Assembly (NCBI RefSeq): GCF_021568695.1
Contig: NZ_JAKGTI010000001.1
Location: forward strand, 744,001 to 808,000
DNA from: Maritalea mediterranea
Lineage (GTDB): Bacteria; Pseudomonadota; Alphaproteobacteria; Rhizobiales; Devosiaceae
DNA: 64,000 nt
Reading direction: 5' to 3'
Shown here: positions 19,701 through 26,687 of the stretch, in pieces
How positions within the stretch are numbered: the stretch's first letter is position 1
Layout of the letters: each line of letters opens with the position of its first letter
Translations under genes and position numbers: made by a program
Notes under the pieces: generated by a model
What the model was told of the DNA's origin: nothing
What the model saw: the letters and a program-made list of their open reading frames with translations, nothing else
Database searches by the model: none

Positions 19701-19901
19701 CCAATGGCCATCACCATTGTGTTCGGGCTGGGCTTGGCGACCGCGCTTGTGTTGTTTTTGGTGCCGGCCTTTATCGGGATTGGCGCTGATATCGGGGCAC
19801 TGATCGGCTGGTTATTTATGCGACCCAATGCCCCCACTTTTGGCGGCCTGTTGCGGGGCGAGCATCACAATGCCCCCCGCAGCCCAACTCCTGCAGAATA
19901 G
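16737..19901 (+). CDS. RND efflux inner-membrane pump (AcrB/MdtC-type superfamily)
   Basis: A 1054-residue proton-driven RND permease with the 12-segment, two-repeat layout: a membrane segment near residue 30, a large periplasmic loop, a TM block (about 340-560), a second loop, and a final TM block (about 860-1040). The proton-relay Asp pair is visible in TLGIIVDDAIVVGEHT, and the second repeat has the matching LAGILVNDSIVLVSRL. It is closer to the HAE1/HAE3-like pumps of marine alphaproteobacteria than to AcrB in detail. Substrate unknown. Translationally coupled to the adaptor. Confidence 0.93.
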   Translation: MSATGTNRARSIVELFVRHRNAANLLMILMILFGAWGISKLNRQFFPTLEVKQIQISLVWSGASADDIRKNMLQAIEPTVRFLDGVQSMSSQAREGAGSITLVYERDTDMRQAEAQVEAAVAGVTNLPIEAETPEVNTPKFFDPIADIGISGPFPEATLRHYAREIRDGLLDAGVDRVTFTGYRDREIKVVVDDQRLRQLDLTTAEIAQAIAQNTADRPSGSVEGDLQAQIRALAPEIGVNALSRLEIKTTSQGDKLLLGDVATVADGFNADQSVGFMGGDQAIRLSVSRSATADTVESFETMNNYLEEIRPTLPDSLKIEVFNAAASLVEDRLSLLVNNGLLGLGLVLFVLFVFLDFRIAFWVAVGIPVSILMTLGVMYFTGQTINMISMFALLLTLGIIVDDAIVVGEHTATRYALGDDRAVAATKGAGRMAAPVIAASLTTMAAFGPILLVGDVVGQILSALPMVVIAVLIASLIECFLVLPGHLSHALPKERKAPGFFRRNFDRGFEFFKERIFGAVSRVSYRWRYATTAIALALAIIGGALIPAGKLGFEFFPSVEGETVSLNANFQPGVPQEDMYALIEEMGKVVTKVEQELTPEGETLIVTSFASLDVENGRANIQVYLTPSEQRSVRTREIGAAIRAQLPRFAGVDRIGVREPRGGPPGRAIDVEFTGADTATLKAAAEDLTAVLEGFEGVQDINDTLNYGKPELVLELTPRGSALGFNIDNLGSQIRDAFEGRVARRVAAEDEEITIRVERDGENEGTSALRNLWVRSPAGNFVPLLEVASLSERQGFNRIVREEGKTTVRVIADTDNNITSGADVLERLEQDYMGAIVAEHGVQYSFGGTQAEQNAAFGDLRLGGIIALGIMYVIIAWIFASYFAPLAVMLIIPFGVVGAIWGHFFMGYNLTIISVMGLLGLAGILVNDSIVLVSRLQERLEEGNSLYEAATGAARDRLRAVVLTSLTTIGGLAPLLFETSLQAQFLIPMAITIVFGLGLATALVLFLVPAFIGIGADIGALIGWLFMRPNAPTFGGLLRGEHHNAPRSPTPAE

Positions 19902-19908
19902 GCAAGCA

Positions 19909-21354
19909 TCAGCCGCGCCAAAAGCGCGGCAAAAACAAAACTAATACGGTGAAGATTTCAAGCCGTCCCACAATCATGCCAATGGCGATTAGCCACTTGG
20001 ACAGGTCGGACAGGGGGCCAAAATTGCCGGACGGGCCAATAATGTCGCCTAAACCGGGCCCAACGTTCGAGATCGCTGTGGCGGCGCCGGAAAACGCGGT
20101 GAGACTGTCCAGCCCGGTGAGCGATAGAAGCAAGGCCAAAATAATGAAAAAGAAGAAGTAGAGAAAGATAAAGCTCATCACCGATGCGGAAACCGTGTCG
20201 GAGATGATCTGCCCATTATAGCGTTTTACAAAAACGCCAGAGGGGTAAAGGATTTGCTTAATATGCTGTTTTAAATCCAAAAACAGCACTTGAAAGCGGA
20301 AAATCTTGATCCCGCACGACGTGGACCCCGCACAACCACCGATAAAGGTGATGATAAAAAACAGGCTGATGGCAATGCCGCCCCATGACCCATAATCCGT
20401 TGTGGCATAACCGGTGCCGGTCATCACTGAGGTGACCGAGAAAATGGCATGGCGAAAAGCCACCTCGCCGCGGGCAATATCATCTGCATATTGCACAATG
20501 ATCGCCACAAGTGTGACTGCTCCCAAAACCAGCAAAAAAGCGCGCACCTGGCTGTCGCGCCACAGGCTGCTTAAATTGCCGCGTACCATCTTCACATAGA
20601 TTAAAAACGGCAGCGCCCCCAAAATCATGAAGCTCACCGCGATATAGTCAATCACGGCAGACCCGAAGCTGGCGATTGAGCCATCGCGGGTGGAAAAGCC
20701 GCCGGTGGCCACCGTGGTCATCGAATGGGCAATGGCGTCGAAAAGGCCCATCCCCGCAGCCCAGTAGCAAACGGCACAGGCAAAGGTGAGGGTGATATAG
20801 ATGGTGGTCATATTCGACGCGATTTGGGCTGCCCGCGGCAAAATCTTTTCTGCCGTGTCAAAGGCTTCAGCCTTAAACATCTGCATGCCCCCGATCTGCA
20901 GCATGGGCAAAACGGCCACGGCCATCACGATGATCCCCAAGCCGCCAAACCATTGCAACAGGCTGCGCCAGAGCAAAATGCCCGGCGGCAGAGTGTCCAG
21001 TCCGGAAATCACCGTGGCCCCGGTGGTCGTGAGGCCAGACATGGATTCGAAAAATGCGTCCGTGTAGCTGAGATTGATCCCGGCCCAATAAAAGGGCAGG
21101 GCGCCGAAAACCGCCAACACCACCCAGATGATGGCGGTCATAAAAAAGGCCTGACGTGCATTGAGGCTCTGATCATGGCCAAATGAAGCAGCCCAGGTGC
21201 CCGCGCCCAAAAGCGTGGTGATCAGCCCGGAAGTGACAAACACAATCCAGTCATCATTGCCCACCAGCGCATCGGCGATGGCCGGCAAAAACATGGAGCA
21301 GCCCAGAATGGCGGTCAGCACGCCAATAATCATTAAAATCGGACGAAATTCCAT
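19909..21354 (-). CDS. trkH: TrkH-family potassium uptake channel
   Basis: Membrane subunit of the Trk K+ uptake system, 481 residues with four M1-P-M2 repeats. Selectivity-filter glycine motifs are recognisable, including SMSGLTTTGATV, TTVATGGFST, TGTGYATTDYG and AISNVGPGLGDIIGP. It normally works with the cytosolic regulator TrkA, which is not in the window. It converges with the RND operon 7 bases away. Three 12-bp tandem repeats lie 38-73 bp upstream of the start. Confidence 0.94.
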   Translation of the reverse strand: MEFRPILMIIGVLTAILGCSMFLPAIADALVGNDDWIVFVTSGLITTLLGAGTWAASFGHDQSLNARQAFFMTAIIWVVLAVFGALPFYWAGINLSYTDAFFESMSGLTTTGATVISGLDTLPPGILLWRSLLQWFGGLGIIVMAVAVLPMLQIGGMQMFKAEAFDTAEKILPRAAQIASNMTTIYITLTFACAVCYWAAGMGLFDAIAHSMTTVATGGFSTRDGSIASFGSAVIDYIAVSFMILGALPFLIYVKMVRGNLSSLWRDSQVRAFLLVLGAVTLVAIIVQYADDIARGEVAFRHAIFSVTSVMTGTGYATTDYGSWGGIAISLFFIITFIGGCAGSTSCGIKIFRFQVLFLDLKQHIKQILYPSGVFVKRYNGQIISDTVSASVMSFIFLYFFFFIILALLLSLTGLDSLTAFSGAATAISNVGPGLGDIIGPSGNFGPLSDLSKWLIAIGMIVGRLEIFTVLVLFLPRFWRG

Positions 21355-21391
21355 AAATGTGCAAGTCCCGGATGGTTGCCGACTCTTCTGC

Positions 21392-21427
21392 CATGTCTGA
21401 ACACATGTCTGATCACATGTCCGTTCA
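21392..21427. repeat. Three tandem 12-bp repeats upstream of trkH
   Basis: CATGTCTGAACA, CATGTCTGATCA and CATGTCCGTTCA occupy 21392-21403, 21404-21415 and 21416-21427. Core ACATGT is self-complementary. They sit in the 203-bp divergent gap between trkH and the phosphatidyltransferase gene, so they may form a regulator-binding array or be a slippage product. Confidence 0.65.
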
Positions 21428-21557
21428 AACGTCGCTCACAATCATGTGCGCGCCATTCTCAACCCTTGAGTGATAGTTTAGTTTGCTTCGCAAGTGAAGC
21501 CTTGTAAAACTTTGAACGCGATCAAATCATTCAGGGCGATGTGAGGAAAACAGCCAT

Positions 21558-22181
21558 ATGCTTGACGGCCAAATGCGCAAATGGATCGATCCACCGCTCA
21601 ATTATCTGGGCCGCAAAATCGCCGCGATGGGTTTAAGTGCCAACAATGTCACCTTCGTTGGGCTGGTCATTGGCCTGGGCGCCGCTGCTTTTGCCGCGAT
21701 GGGCAATTTCCACGCCGCCCTGTGGATCATGCTTTTATCGAGGCTTTTTGATGGGTTGGATGGGGCCGTGGCCCGCGCGACCCAGAAAACCGACTTTGGC
21801 GGCTATTTTGACATCACCGCAGACTTTCTGTTCTACGGGGCATTCCCCTTGGCCTTCATTGCCTTTGACCCGGCGCAAAACGGGCTGGTGGGCGCGCTGC
21901 TGCTGGTCAGCTTCTATTTTAATGGCGGCACCTTTCTGGGCTATGCCATTTTAGCAGAAAAACACAAACTGCCCGCCACCAATCGCGGCTCAAAATCGCT
22001 GCACTTTTCCATCGGCCTCACCGAAGGTACCGAAACGATTGCCTTTTTCGTTGTGATTTGCATCTGGCCGCAGCATTTCAACCTGCTGGCCGGTCTCTTC
22101 GCCGCTGCGGTTTTTTACACAGCTTTTGCCCGCATGCTGTTGGCCTACCAGGAGTTCGGCGGCGTAAAAACCAAGGAATAG
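21558..22181 (+). CDS. CDP-alcohol phosphatidyltransferase family protein
   Basis: Integral-membrane enzyme transferring a phosphatidyl group from CDP-diacylglycerol (or a related CDP-alcohol) to an alcohol. The signature DGAVARATQKTDFGGYFDITAD at about residues 70-91 supplies the acidic metal-binding residues (D-G-x2-A-R-x7-G-x3-D-x3-D). About six hydrophobic segments follow through 207 residues. The phosphatidyl acceptor cannot be predicted. It is divergent to trkH and has palindromic repeats right after its stop. Confidence 0.88.
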   Translation: MLDGQMRKWIDPPLNYLGRKIAAMGLSANNVTFVGLVIGLGAAAFAAMGNFHAALWIMLLSRLFDGLDGAVARATQKTDFGGYFDITADFLFYGAFPLAFIAFDPAQNGLVGALLLVSFYFNGGTFLGYAILAEKHKLPATNRGSKSLHFSIGLTEGTETIAFFVVICIWPQHFNLLAGLFAAAVFYTAFARMLLAYQEFGGVKTKE

Positions 22182-22192
22182 GGGCTGGCATT

Positions 22193-22272
22193 GATCCCGG
22201 CTCAAGGCCGGGATGGATGGGTCAAGAGCGCACGACGTAACACCTATTGGCCGCCCCGGACTTGATCCGGGG
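22193..22272. repeat. Two intergenic palindromic repeat units
   Basis: The first is an imperfect palindrome around ATCCCGGCTCAAGGCCGGGAT (22193-22213). The second is CCCCGGACTTGATCCGGGG (22254-22272), the commonest module in this window (module A). They separate the convergent phosphatidyltransferase and metZ genes and may help terminate both. Confidence 0.75.
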
Positions 22273-22310
22273 CCACAAAACGCCCCGACGCTAAGGGGCC
22301 ACGAACAACC

Positions 22311-23516
22311 CTAGATCTGATCCAGTGCAAATTGCAGGTCGGCCAGCAAATCTTCCTCGGCTTCCAACCCCACCGACAAACGCAGCAGCGTTTCTGATAT
22401 TCCCAATTCGGCCCGGTCTTCCTCGTCCAACCGTTGGTGAGTCGTGGTCGCTGGGTGGGTGATGATGCTTTTTGCATCACCCAGATTGTTGGAGATTTTG
22501 ATCAGCGCCAAATGGTCGGCCACCGCATAGGCGTCGGCCTGTGTGCCCTTCACTTCAAAAGCCAGCATGTTAGAGCCAGCCTTCATCTGTTTTTGCGCCA
22601 ACTCATATTGTGGGTGCGAGGAATGACCGGGATAAAAGATCCGCTCCACCTTCGGGTGGTTGGCCAGCATATCGGCAATCGCTTTGGCATTTTGCGTCAT
22701 TTTTTCCACGCGCAGCCCCAGCGTTTCCAGCCCCTTGAGCATCACCCAAGCGTTAAACGGGCTCATGGACGGCCCGGTTTGCCGGATAATGGTGTGCACA
22801 TCGCCTTCGATCAGCTCCTGATCGCCCACAATCACCCCGCCCAAACAGCGGCCTTGCCCGTCAATATGCTTGGTGGCGGAATAGACCACCATGTCCGCGC
22901 CCAACTCAAGCGGGCTTTGATAGATCGGGGTGGCAAACACATTGTCGACCACGAACTTCGCATCATGCGCCTTGGCGATTTTGGCCACGGCTTCAAGGTC
23001 CACCAATTCCAAAGTCGGATTGGTCGGGCTTTCCACAAACACGGCCTTGGTGTTGTCGCGCATCGCCGTTTCAAAATTCTTCGGGTCGCGACCATCCACT
23101 AAGGTGGAACTTACACCCCAGCGCGGCAGAAAATCTTCCACCACATAGCGACAGCCGCCGAACAAGGCCCGTGAGGCCACCACATGATCGCCCGCCTGCA
23201 CCAGGCTCATTAGCGCCGTGGTTACTGCCGCCATGCCGGTTGCGGTGCCACGCGCCGCATCCGCGCCTTCAAGTGCCGCCATGCGGTTTTGAAACATTTC
23301 CACCGTGGGGTTGGAAAAGCGCGAATAAATATGCCCGTCCGTATCGCCCTTAAAGCGCAGCCGCGCATCTTCAGAACTGGGATAGGTAAAGCCTGAGGAC
23401 AGAAAAAGCGCTTCTGAAGTTTCCCCATGTTGGCTGCGCTCCGTGCCGCCATGCACCGCCCTCGACGCCGGGGATTGGTTTTTCGGGTCCAGCAATGGAT
23501 TTGTCTTGGTCGCCAT
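22311..23516 (-). CDS. metZ: O-succinylhomoserine sulfhydrylase MetZ
   Basis: PLP enzyme making homocysteine from O-succinylhomoserine and sulfide in methionine biosynthesis. The PLP lysine lies in YSATKHIDGQGRCLGG, and other Cys/Met-metabolism motifs are SRFSNPTVEMFQNR and ESPTNPTLELVDL. ATG 23516 (MATKTNP) is chosen; a longer frame to 23549 would start inside a terminator. At about 401 residues it is full length. A SAM-II riboswitch and terminator-like hairpin precede it, so it should be repressed when S-adenosylmethionine is abundant. Confidence 0.93.
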   Translation of the reverse strand: MATKTNPLLDPKNQSPASRAVHGGTERSQHGETSEALFLSSGFTYPSSEDARLRFKGDTDGHIYSRFSNPTVEMFQNRMAALEGADAARGTATGMAAVTTALMSLVQAGDHVVASRALFGGCRYVVEDFLPRWGVSSTLVDGRDPKNFETAMRDNTKAVFVESPTNPTLELVDLEAVAKIAKAHDAKFVVDNVFATPIYQSPLELGADMVVYSATKHIDGQGRCLGGVIVGDQELIEGDVHTIIRQTGPSMSPFNAWVMLKGLETLGLRVEKMTQNAKAIADMLANHPKVERIFYPGHSSHPQYELAQKQMKAGSNMLAFEVKGTQADAYAVADHLALIKISNNLGDAKSIITHPATTTHQRLDEEDRAELGISETLLRLSVGLEAEEDLLADLQFALDQI

Positions 23517-23547
23517 AGTTCTTTTGGCCAGTGGCCAATCTCCAAAC

Positions 23548-23572
23548 AAAAAAGCCGACCCAATTGGCCGGC
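23548..23572 (-). terminator. Terminator-like hairpin in the metZ leader
   Basis: On the minus strand, GCCGGCC-AATTG-GGTCGGC (7-bp stem, one G-U) is followed by TTTTTTG. It lies between the SAM-II aptamer and the metZ start, where an attenuator would be expected. Confidence 0.75.
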
Positions 23573-23575
23573 ATA

Positions 23576-23634
23576 CGGTCGCCTTTAGCTACTTGTTTTA
23601 GGTGGCTGCAAGCAGACCGGCCAAATCACCACCG
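23576..23634 (-). ncRNA. SAM-II riboswitch
   Basis: On the minus strand the leader contains the conserved SAM-II blocks in order: CGGTGGTGATTTGG, then GCTTGCAGCCACC, an A-rich linker, and GCTAAAGGCGACC. Spacing matches the H-type pseudoknot aptamer known from alphaproteobacterial methionine genes. It lies about 60 bases upstream of metZ. Confidence 0.88.
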
Positions 23635-23730
23635 AATTATGTGATCTAATGCCAATTGTGGCTTGGCGTCAATGTTTAAGATTGATAACAAAAGTAAGTC
23701 GTCAAAGAATTAAATGGAAACGTCAGCCTA

Positions 23731-24825
23731 ATGACTTTGCCCACCGGTATCTTTTCCGCCCGCATGATCAATCAAATGCATGATGACGGCGCCATTATTG
23801 TGCAAAACCCTTTCGATGCGGATCAGGTGCAACCGGCCAGCCTGGATTTGCGCCTCGGCACCATGGCCTATCGGGTGCGCGCCAGCTTTTTGCCTGGCCC
23901 CAAAACATCGGTGGCAAAGCGGATCAATGATCTTGAATTGCACCAGATTGACCTGACCGCCGGTGCCGTGCTCGAGCGGGGCTGCGTCTATATCGTGCCG
24001 CTGATGGAAGAGCTGGCTTTGCCCGCGGGCGTCAGCGCCACCACCAATCCCAAAAGCTCCACTGGCCGCTTGGATATTTTCACCCGTGTCATCACTGATG
24101 AGGGCCGCGCGTTCGACACAGTGCCCGCTGGCTACAAGGGCAAGCTCTATCTCGAAATCAGCCCCCGCACATTCCCCGCATTGGTGCGCCAAGGCTCACG
24201 CCTCAGCCAAATCCGTTTCCGCGCTGGCGATAGCCGTTTGAGCGTGGCCGAGCACAAAGAGTTACACGCCAAAGAAACCTTGGTGTTTGATGATGATGCC
24301 ATTGTCGAACAGGGCGTGTCCCTTTCAATTGACCTTCTTGGCAGTGATCGCGGCGGATTGATCGGCTATCGCTCCAAGCGCCACACCGCTGTGGTCGATG
24401 TGGACAAAAAAGCAGCACTCGACATTCTCGATTTTTGGGAACCCTTGCATGATCGCGGCACGGGCGAGCTGATCCTCGACCCGGACGAATTCTATATTCT
24501 CGTCTCGCGCGAGGCGGTGCATGTGCCGCCAGATTATGCCGCCGAAATGGTGCCGTTCGACCCTCTGGTCGGCGAGTTCCGCGTGCATTATGCCGGCTTT
24601 TTCGATCCCGGCTTTGGCCACGCCGGCGCCGCCGGTGCGGGCAGCCGCGCCGTTTTGGAAGTGCGCTCCCGCGAAGTGCCGTTTTTGGTCGAACATGGCC
24701 AAACCATCGGCCGCCTGATCTATGAACGCATGGCCGAACGCCCTGATAATCTTTATGGTGCCGATCTTGGCTCAAACTATCAGGGCCAGCACCTCAAATT
24801 GTCCAAGCATTTTAAGCAGAACTGA
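23731..24825 (+). CDS. dcd: 2'-deoxycytidine 5'-triphosphate deaminase, long alphaproteobacterial form
   Basis: Converts dCTP to dUTP for thymidylate synthesis. The 364-residue chain is about twice the E. coli Dcd and appears to carry two dUTPase-like beta-barrel halves: one around QPASLDLRLG and TNPKSSTGRLDIFTRV, and a second around KAALDILDFWEPL to FRVHYAGFFDPGFGHAGAAG. This duplicated form is usual in Rhizobiales-type genomes. ATG 23731 follows an AT-rich gap. Monocistronic as far as can be seen. Confidence 0.9.
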   Translation: MTLPTGIFSARMINQMHDDGAIIVQNPFDADQVQPASLDLRLGTMAYRVRASFLPGPKTSVAKRINDLELHQIDLTAGAVLERGCVYIVPLMEELALPAGVSATTNPKSSTGRLDIFTRVITDEGRAFDTVPAGYKGKLYLEISPRTFPALVRQGSRLSQIRFRAGDSRLSVAEHKELHAKETLVFDDDAIVEQGVSLSIDLLGSDRGGLIGYRSKRHTAVVDVDKKAALDILDFWEPLHDRGTGELILDPDEFYILVSREAVHVPPDYAAEMVPFDPLVGEFRVHYAGFFDPGFGHAGAAGAGSRAVLEVRSREVPFLVEHGQTIGRLIYERMAERPDNLYGADLGSNYQGQHLKLSKHFKQN

Positions 24826-24894
24826 TCGGACATCGCCCCGACTAACGTGGATTGCCGCCGTTGCGCGCGGGTATAAGCATACCCAAATCGAGGT

Positions 24895-24979
24895 TTCGTT
24901 GATCCCGCCTCAAGGCCGGATGGCCACGAGGGAAGCCGGAAATGCCTCCCCTCGTGGCCGCCCCGGACTTGATCCGGGG
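24895..24979. repeat. Palindromic repeat pair between dcd and the cupin gene
   Basis: A degenerate GATCCCGCCTCAAGGCCGGAT unit (about 24900-24920) is followed by an inverted CCACGAGGG...CCTCGTGG stem and then module A, CCCCGGACTTGATCCGGGG, at 24961-24979. It lies between two convergent genes. Confidence 0.7.
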
Positions 24980-24988
24980 CCAATCTCC

Positions 24989-25444
24989 CTATTCCAGCTC
25001 AGAACCATCCAGCTTGGTGAACCGGCGCGCCTGACCATCCCGATGAAAAACAAGATCATGATCCGGATAGATCACGCGATCAGTTTGCTGATTATTGCTC
25101 ACAATCAAATAGCTGGCCTCGGCACCAGACCGGTTCTGCAAGCAATGTCCAATCTTGCTGCCTGCCTTCCAAGCCGCGCAATCACCCGGTCGCAAGATCG
25201 TTTCCTCTTCTTCCACCAGCACCAGTTCGCCAGTGAGCATCAGCAAAAATTCATCCTCATTTTCATGCCAATGGCGATGTGATGAGGCCGAACCCGGCGG
25301 TAACTTTTCCATGCGCACGCCTAACCCGGTTAAACCGGCGGCTTTGCCGAGTGCTTTTTCGGCATAGGGCCCATCATTCTGCCCGGTAAGCGGGTGGGGT
25401 TCGCTGCCCTGTGCCGTCCAATTCGGCATATCAATTTTGGGCAT
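24989..25444 (-). CDS. Cupin-domain protein
   Basis: A 151-residue single-cupin protein. Cupin motif 1 (SSHRHWHENEDEFLLMLTGE) supplies the H-x-H...E metal ligands at about residues 55-70. Motif 2 is recognisable around RPGDCAAWKAGSKIGHCLQN with the second His. Such stand-alone cupins may be metal-dependent oxygenases, isomerases or sugar-binding proteins; nothing here distinguishes them. It ends a three-gene leftward cluster after ybjQ and a small membrane protein. Confidence 0.8.
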   Translation of the reverse strand: MPKIDMPNWTAQGSEPHPLTGQNDGPYAEKALGKAAGLTGLGVRMEKLPPGSASSHRHWHENEDEFLLMLTGELVLVEEEETILRPGDCAAWKAGSKIGHCLQNRSGAEASYLIVSNNQQTDRVIYPDHDLVFHRDGQARRFTKLDGSELE

Positions 25445-25448
25445 AAGT

Positions 25449-25766
25449 CTACCGCTTCAGCTTCACGCCGGTGCCGTAGGCCAAAATTTCCGCCGCACCA
25501 TCCGTAATCAGCGATGTGGTAAAATTTACCCCGATAATCGCATCGGCACCCACGCTCTCGGCATGGGCCACCATGCGGTCATAGGCCTGCTCGCGCGCTT
25601 CAGCCATCAGCTTGGTATATTCGCCCACTTCACCGCCCACCAAATTTCGAAAGGCGGCAATAATATCGGTGCCCACATGTTTGGCGCGGATGGTGTTGCC
25701 GCGCACAATGCCGATGGTTTCAATGATTTCGCCCTCAGGCACACTCAGTCCGGTGGTTACAATCAC
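25449..25766 (-). CDS. YbjQ-family (heavy-metal-binding-like) protein
   Basis: A 105-residue protein. The family pattern is clear: MIVTTGLSVPEGEIIETIGI, then IRAKHVGTDIIAAFRN with GGEVGEYTKLM, and GADAIIGVNF. YbjQ proteins form pentameric rings; the heavy-metal-binding role assigned in databases is weakly supported. The start is GTG 25766 with aggagt 9 bases upstream. It lies between a small membrane gene and a cupin gene with gaps of a few bases. Confidence 0.85.
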   Translation of the reverse strand: MIVTTGLSVPEGEIIETIGIVRGNTIRAKHVGTDIIAAFRNLVGGEVGEYTKLMAEAREQAYDRMVAHAESVGADAIIGVNFTTSLITDGAAEILAYGTGVKLKR

Positions 25767-25772
25767 TTGTCA

Positions 25773-25982
25773 TTACTCCTGAATATTATCTTCGTAATAT
25801 TTGTCTTCTTTATTGTTCAACTTGTCTGAAACAATACGGGACATGATGTAAACACCGATCGCCAGCAAAATGAAAAAGGGCCACAAGGGCACGCCGGACG
25901 CAAAAATACCAAACGCCATCACGCCGACATAAACCCCCGCCACGACAATCACAATGGCCAGGGCGATTTGATCGAGGGACAT
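25773..25982 (-). CDS. Small two-helix membrane protein
   Basis: A 69-residue protein with two hydrophobic helices (about residues 6-28 and 33-51) and an acidic, charged C-terminal tail (NKEDKYYEDN). The RBS ggagagg precedes the ATG at 25982. Its stop is 6 bases before the ybjQ start, so the two are co-translated. Family not recognised; a membrane anchor or partner for the YbjQ ring is a guess from position. Confidence 0.7.
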   Translation of the reverse strand: MSLDQIALAIVIVVAGVYVGVMAFGIFASGVPLWPFFILLAIGVYIMSRIVSDKLNNKEDKYYEDNIQE

Positions 25983-26687
25983 AATACCTCTCCTTCACTG
26001 TCGCTGCGCAAAACGCGTAGCACACAGCTTAAAGGTAGGTACTGTGGCGGCGCTTTTCAATCAAATTCGAGCGGTTGAAGCTCAATTCATCTGCAACCTC
26101 AAACGCCGTCATCCCCGTGAAAACGGGGATCCAGTCAGGCGCAACTCAAGAGGTAAAGTCTAACAGCTTGCCGCGTAGACAGTCCGGCCTGGATTCCCGC
26201 CTACGCGGGAATGACGCGGGAGAAGCGAGCTAGCTCGTCTCCCTCCCCTTGATGGGGAGGGAATAAGGGTGGGGTGTAACGCGCGAGGTGTTAGGTATTG
26301 CTCAAAACGCATGCCGCGCATGATGGCAGAGCGCAAGTCCCAACCCCACCGGTCATCCCAAGACTTGATCTTGGGATCCATTTCACCTGTCAGTTTGCCA
26401 ATGGGGGTAGGGATTCACGAATGACAGTTTCCACAATACATGGGAATCGAAGAAACAAACCCTGCAATGACCTGCAGAATGGGGAGAGAGCATGCCAACC
26501 CGAAAAAAAGAGCGGGGAGCGATCAGACAGAAAGTGATCCCGGGTCAAGCCCGGGATGGTGCGGGTGAGGAGAGCTGAGGAAGGGATCAATCACCTCAAC
26601 CACCCCGGACTTGATCCGGGGTGAGGAAGGTAACAACCATCTCAACCACCCCGGACTTGATCCGGGGTCTAACCCACCTTGACGAAA
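25983..26687. repeat. 705-bp non-coding region with at least seven palindromic repeat units
   Basis: No gene seen. Units: ATCCCCGTgaaaACGGGGAT (26111-26130), ATTCCCGC...GCGGGAAT (26193-26212), CCTCCCC/GGGGAGG (26241-26261), ATCCCAAGA/TCTTGGGAT (26355-26377), ATCCCGGG/CCCGGGAT (26537-26557), and CCCCGGACTTGATCCGGGG twice (26603-26621 and 26649-26667). These are the same module types that form the array at 40-41 kb. The two last units could terminate the upstream or downstream transcripts. Confidence 0.85.

Noticed and set aside
19912-19930. GCCGCGCCAAAAGCGCGGC as terminator between RND pump and trkH
   Set aside because: It overlaps the end of the trkH coding region and has no T tract on the 3' side on either strand.
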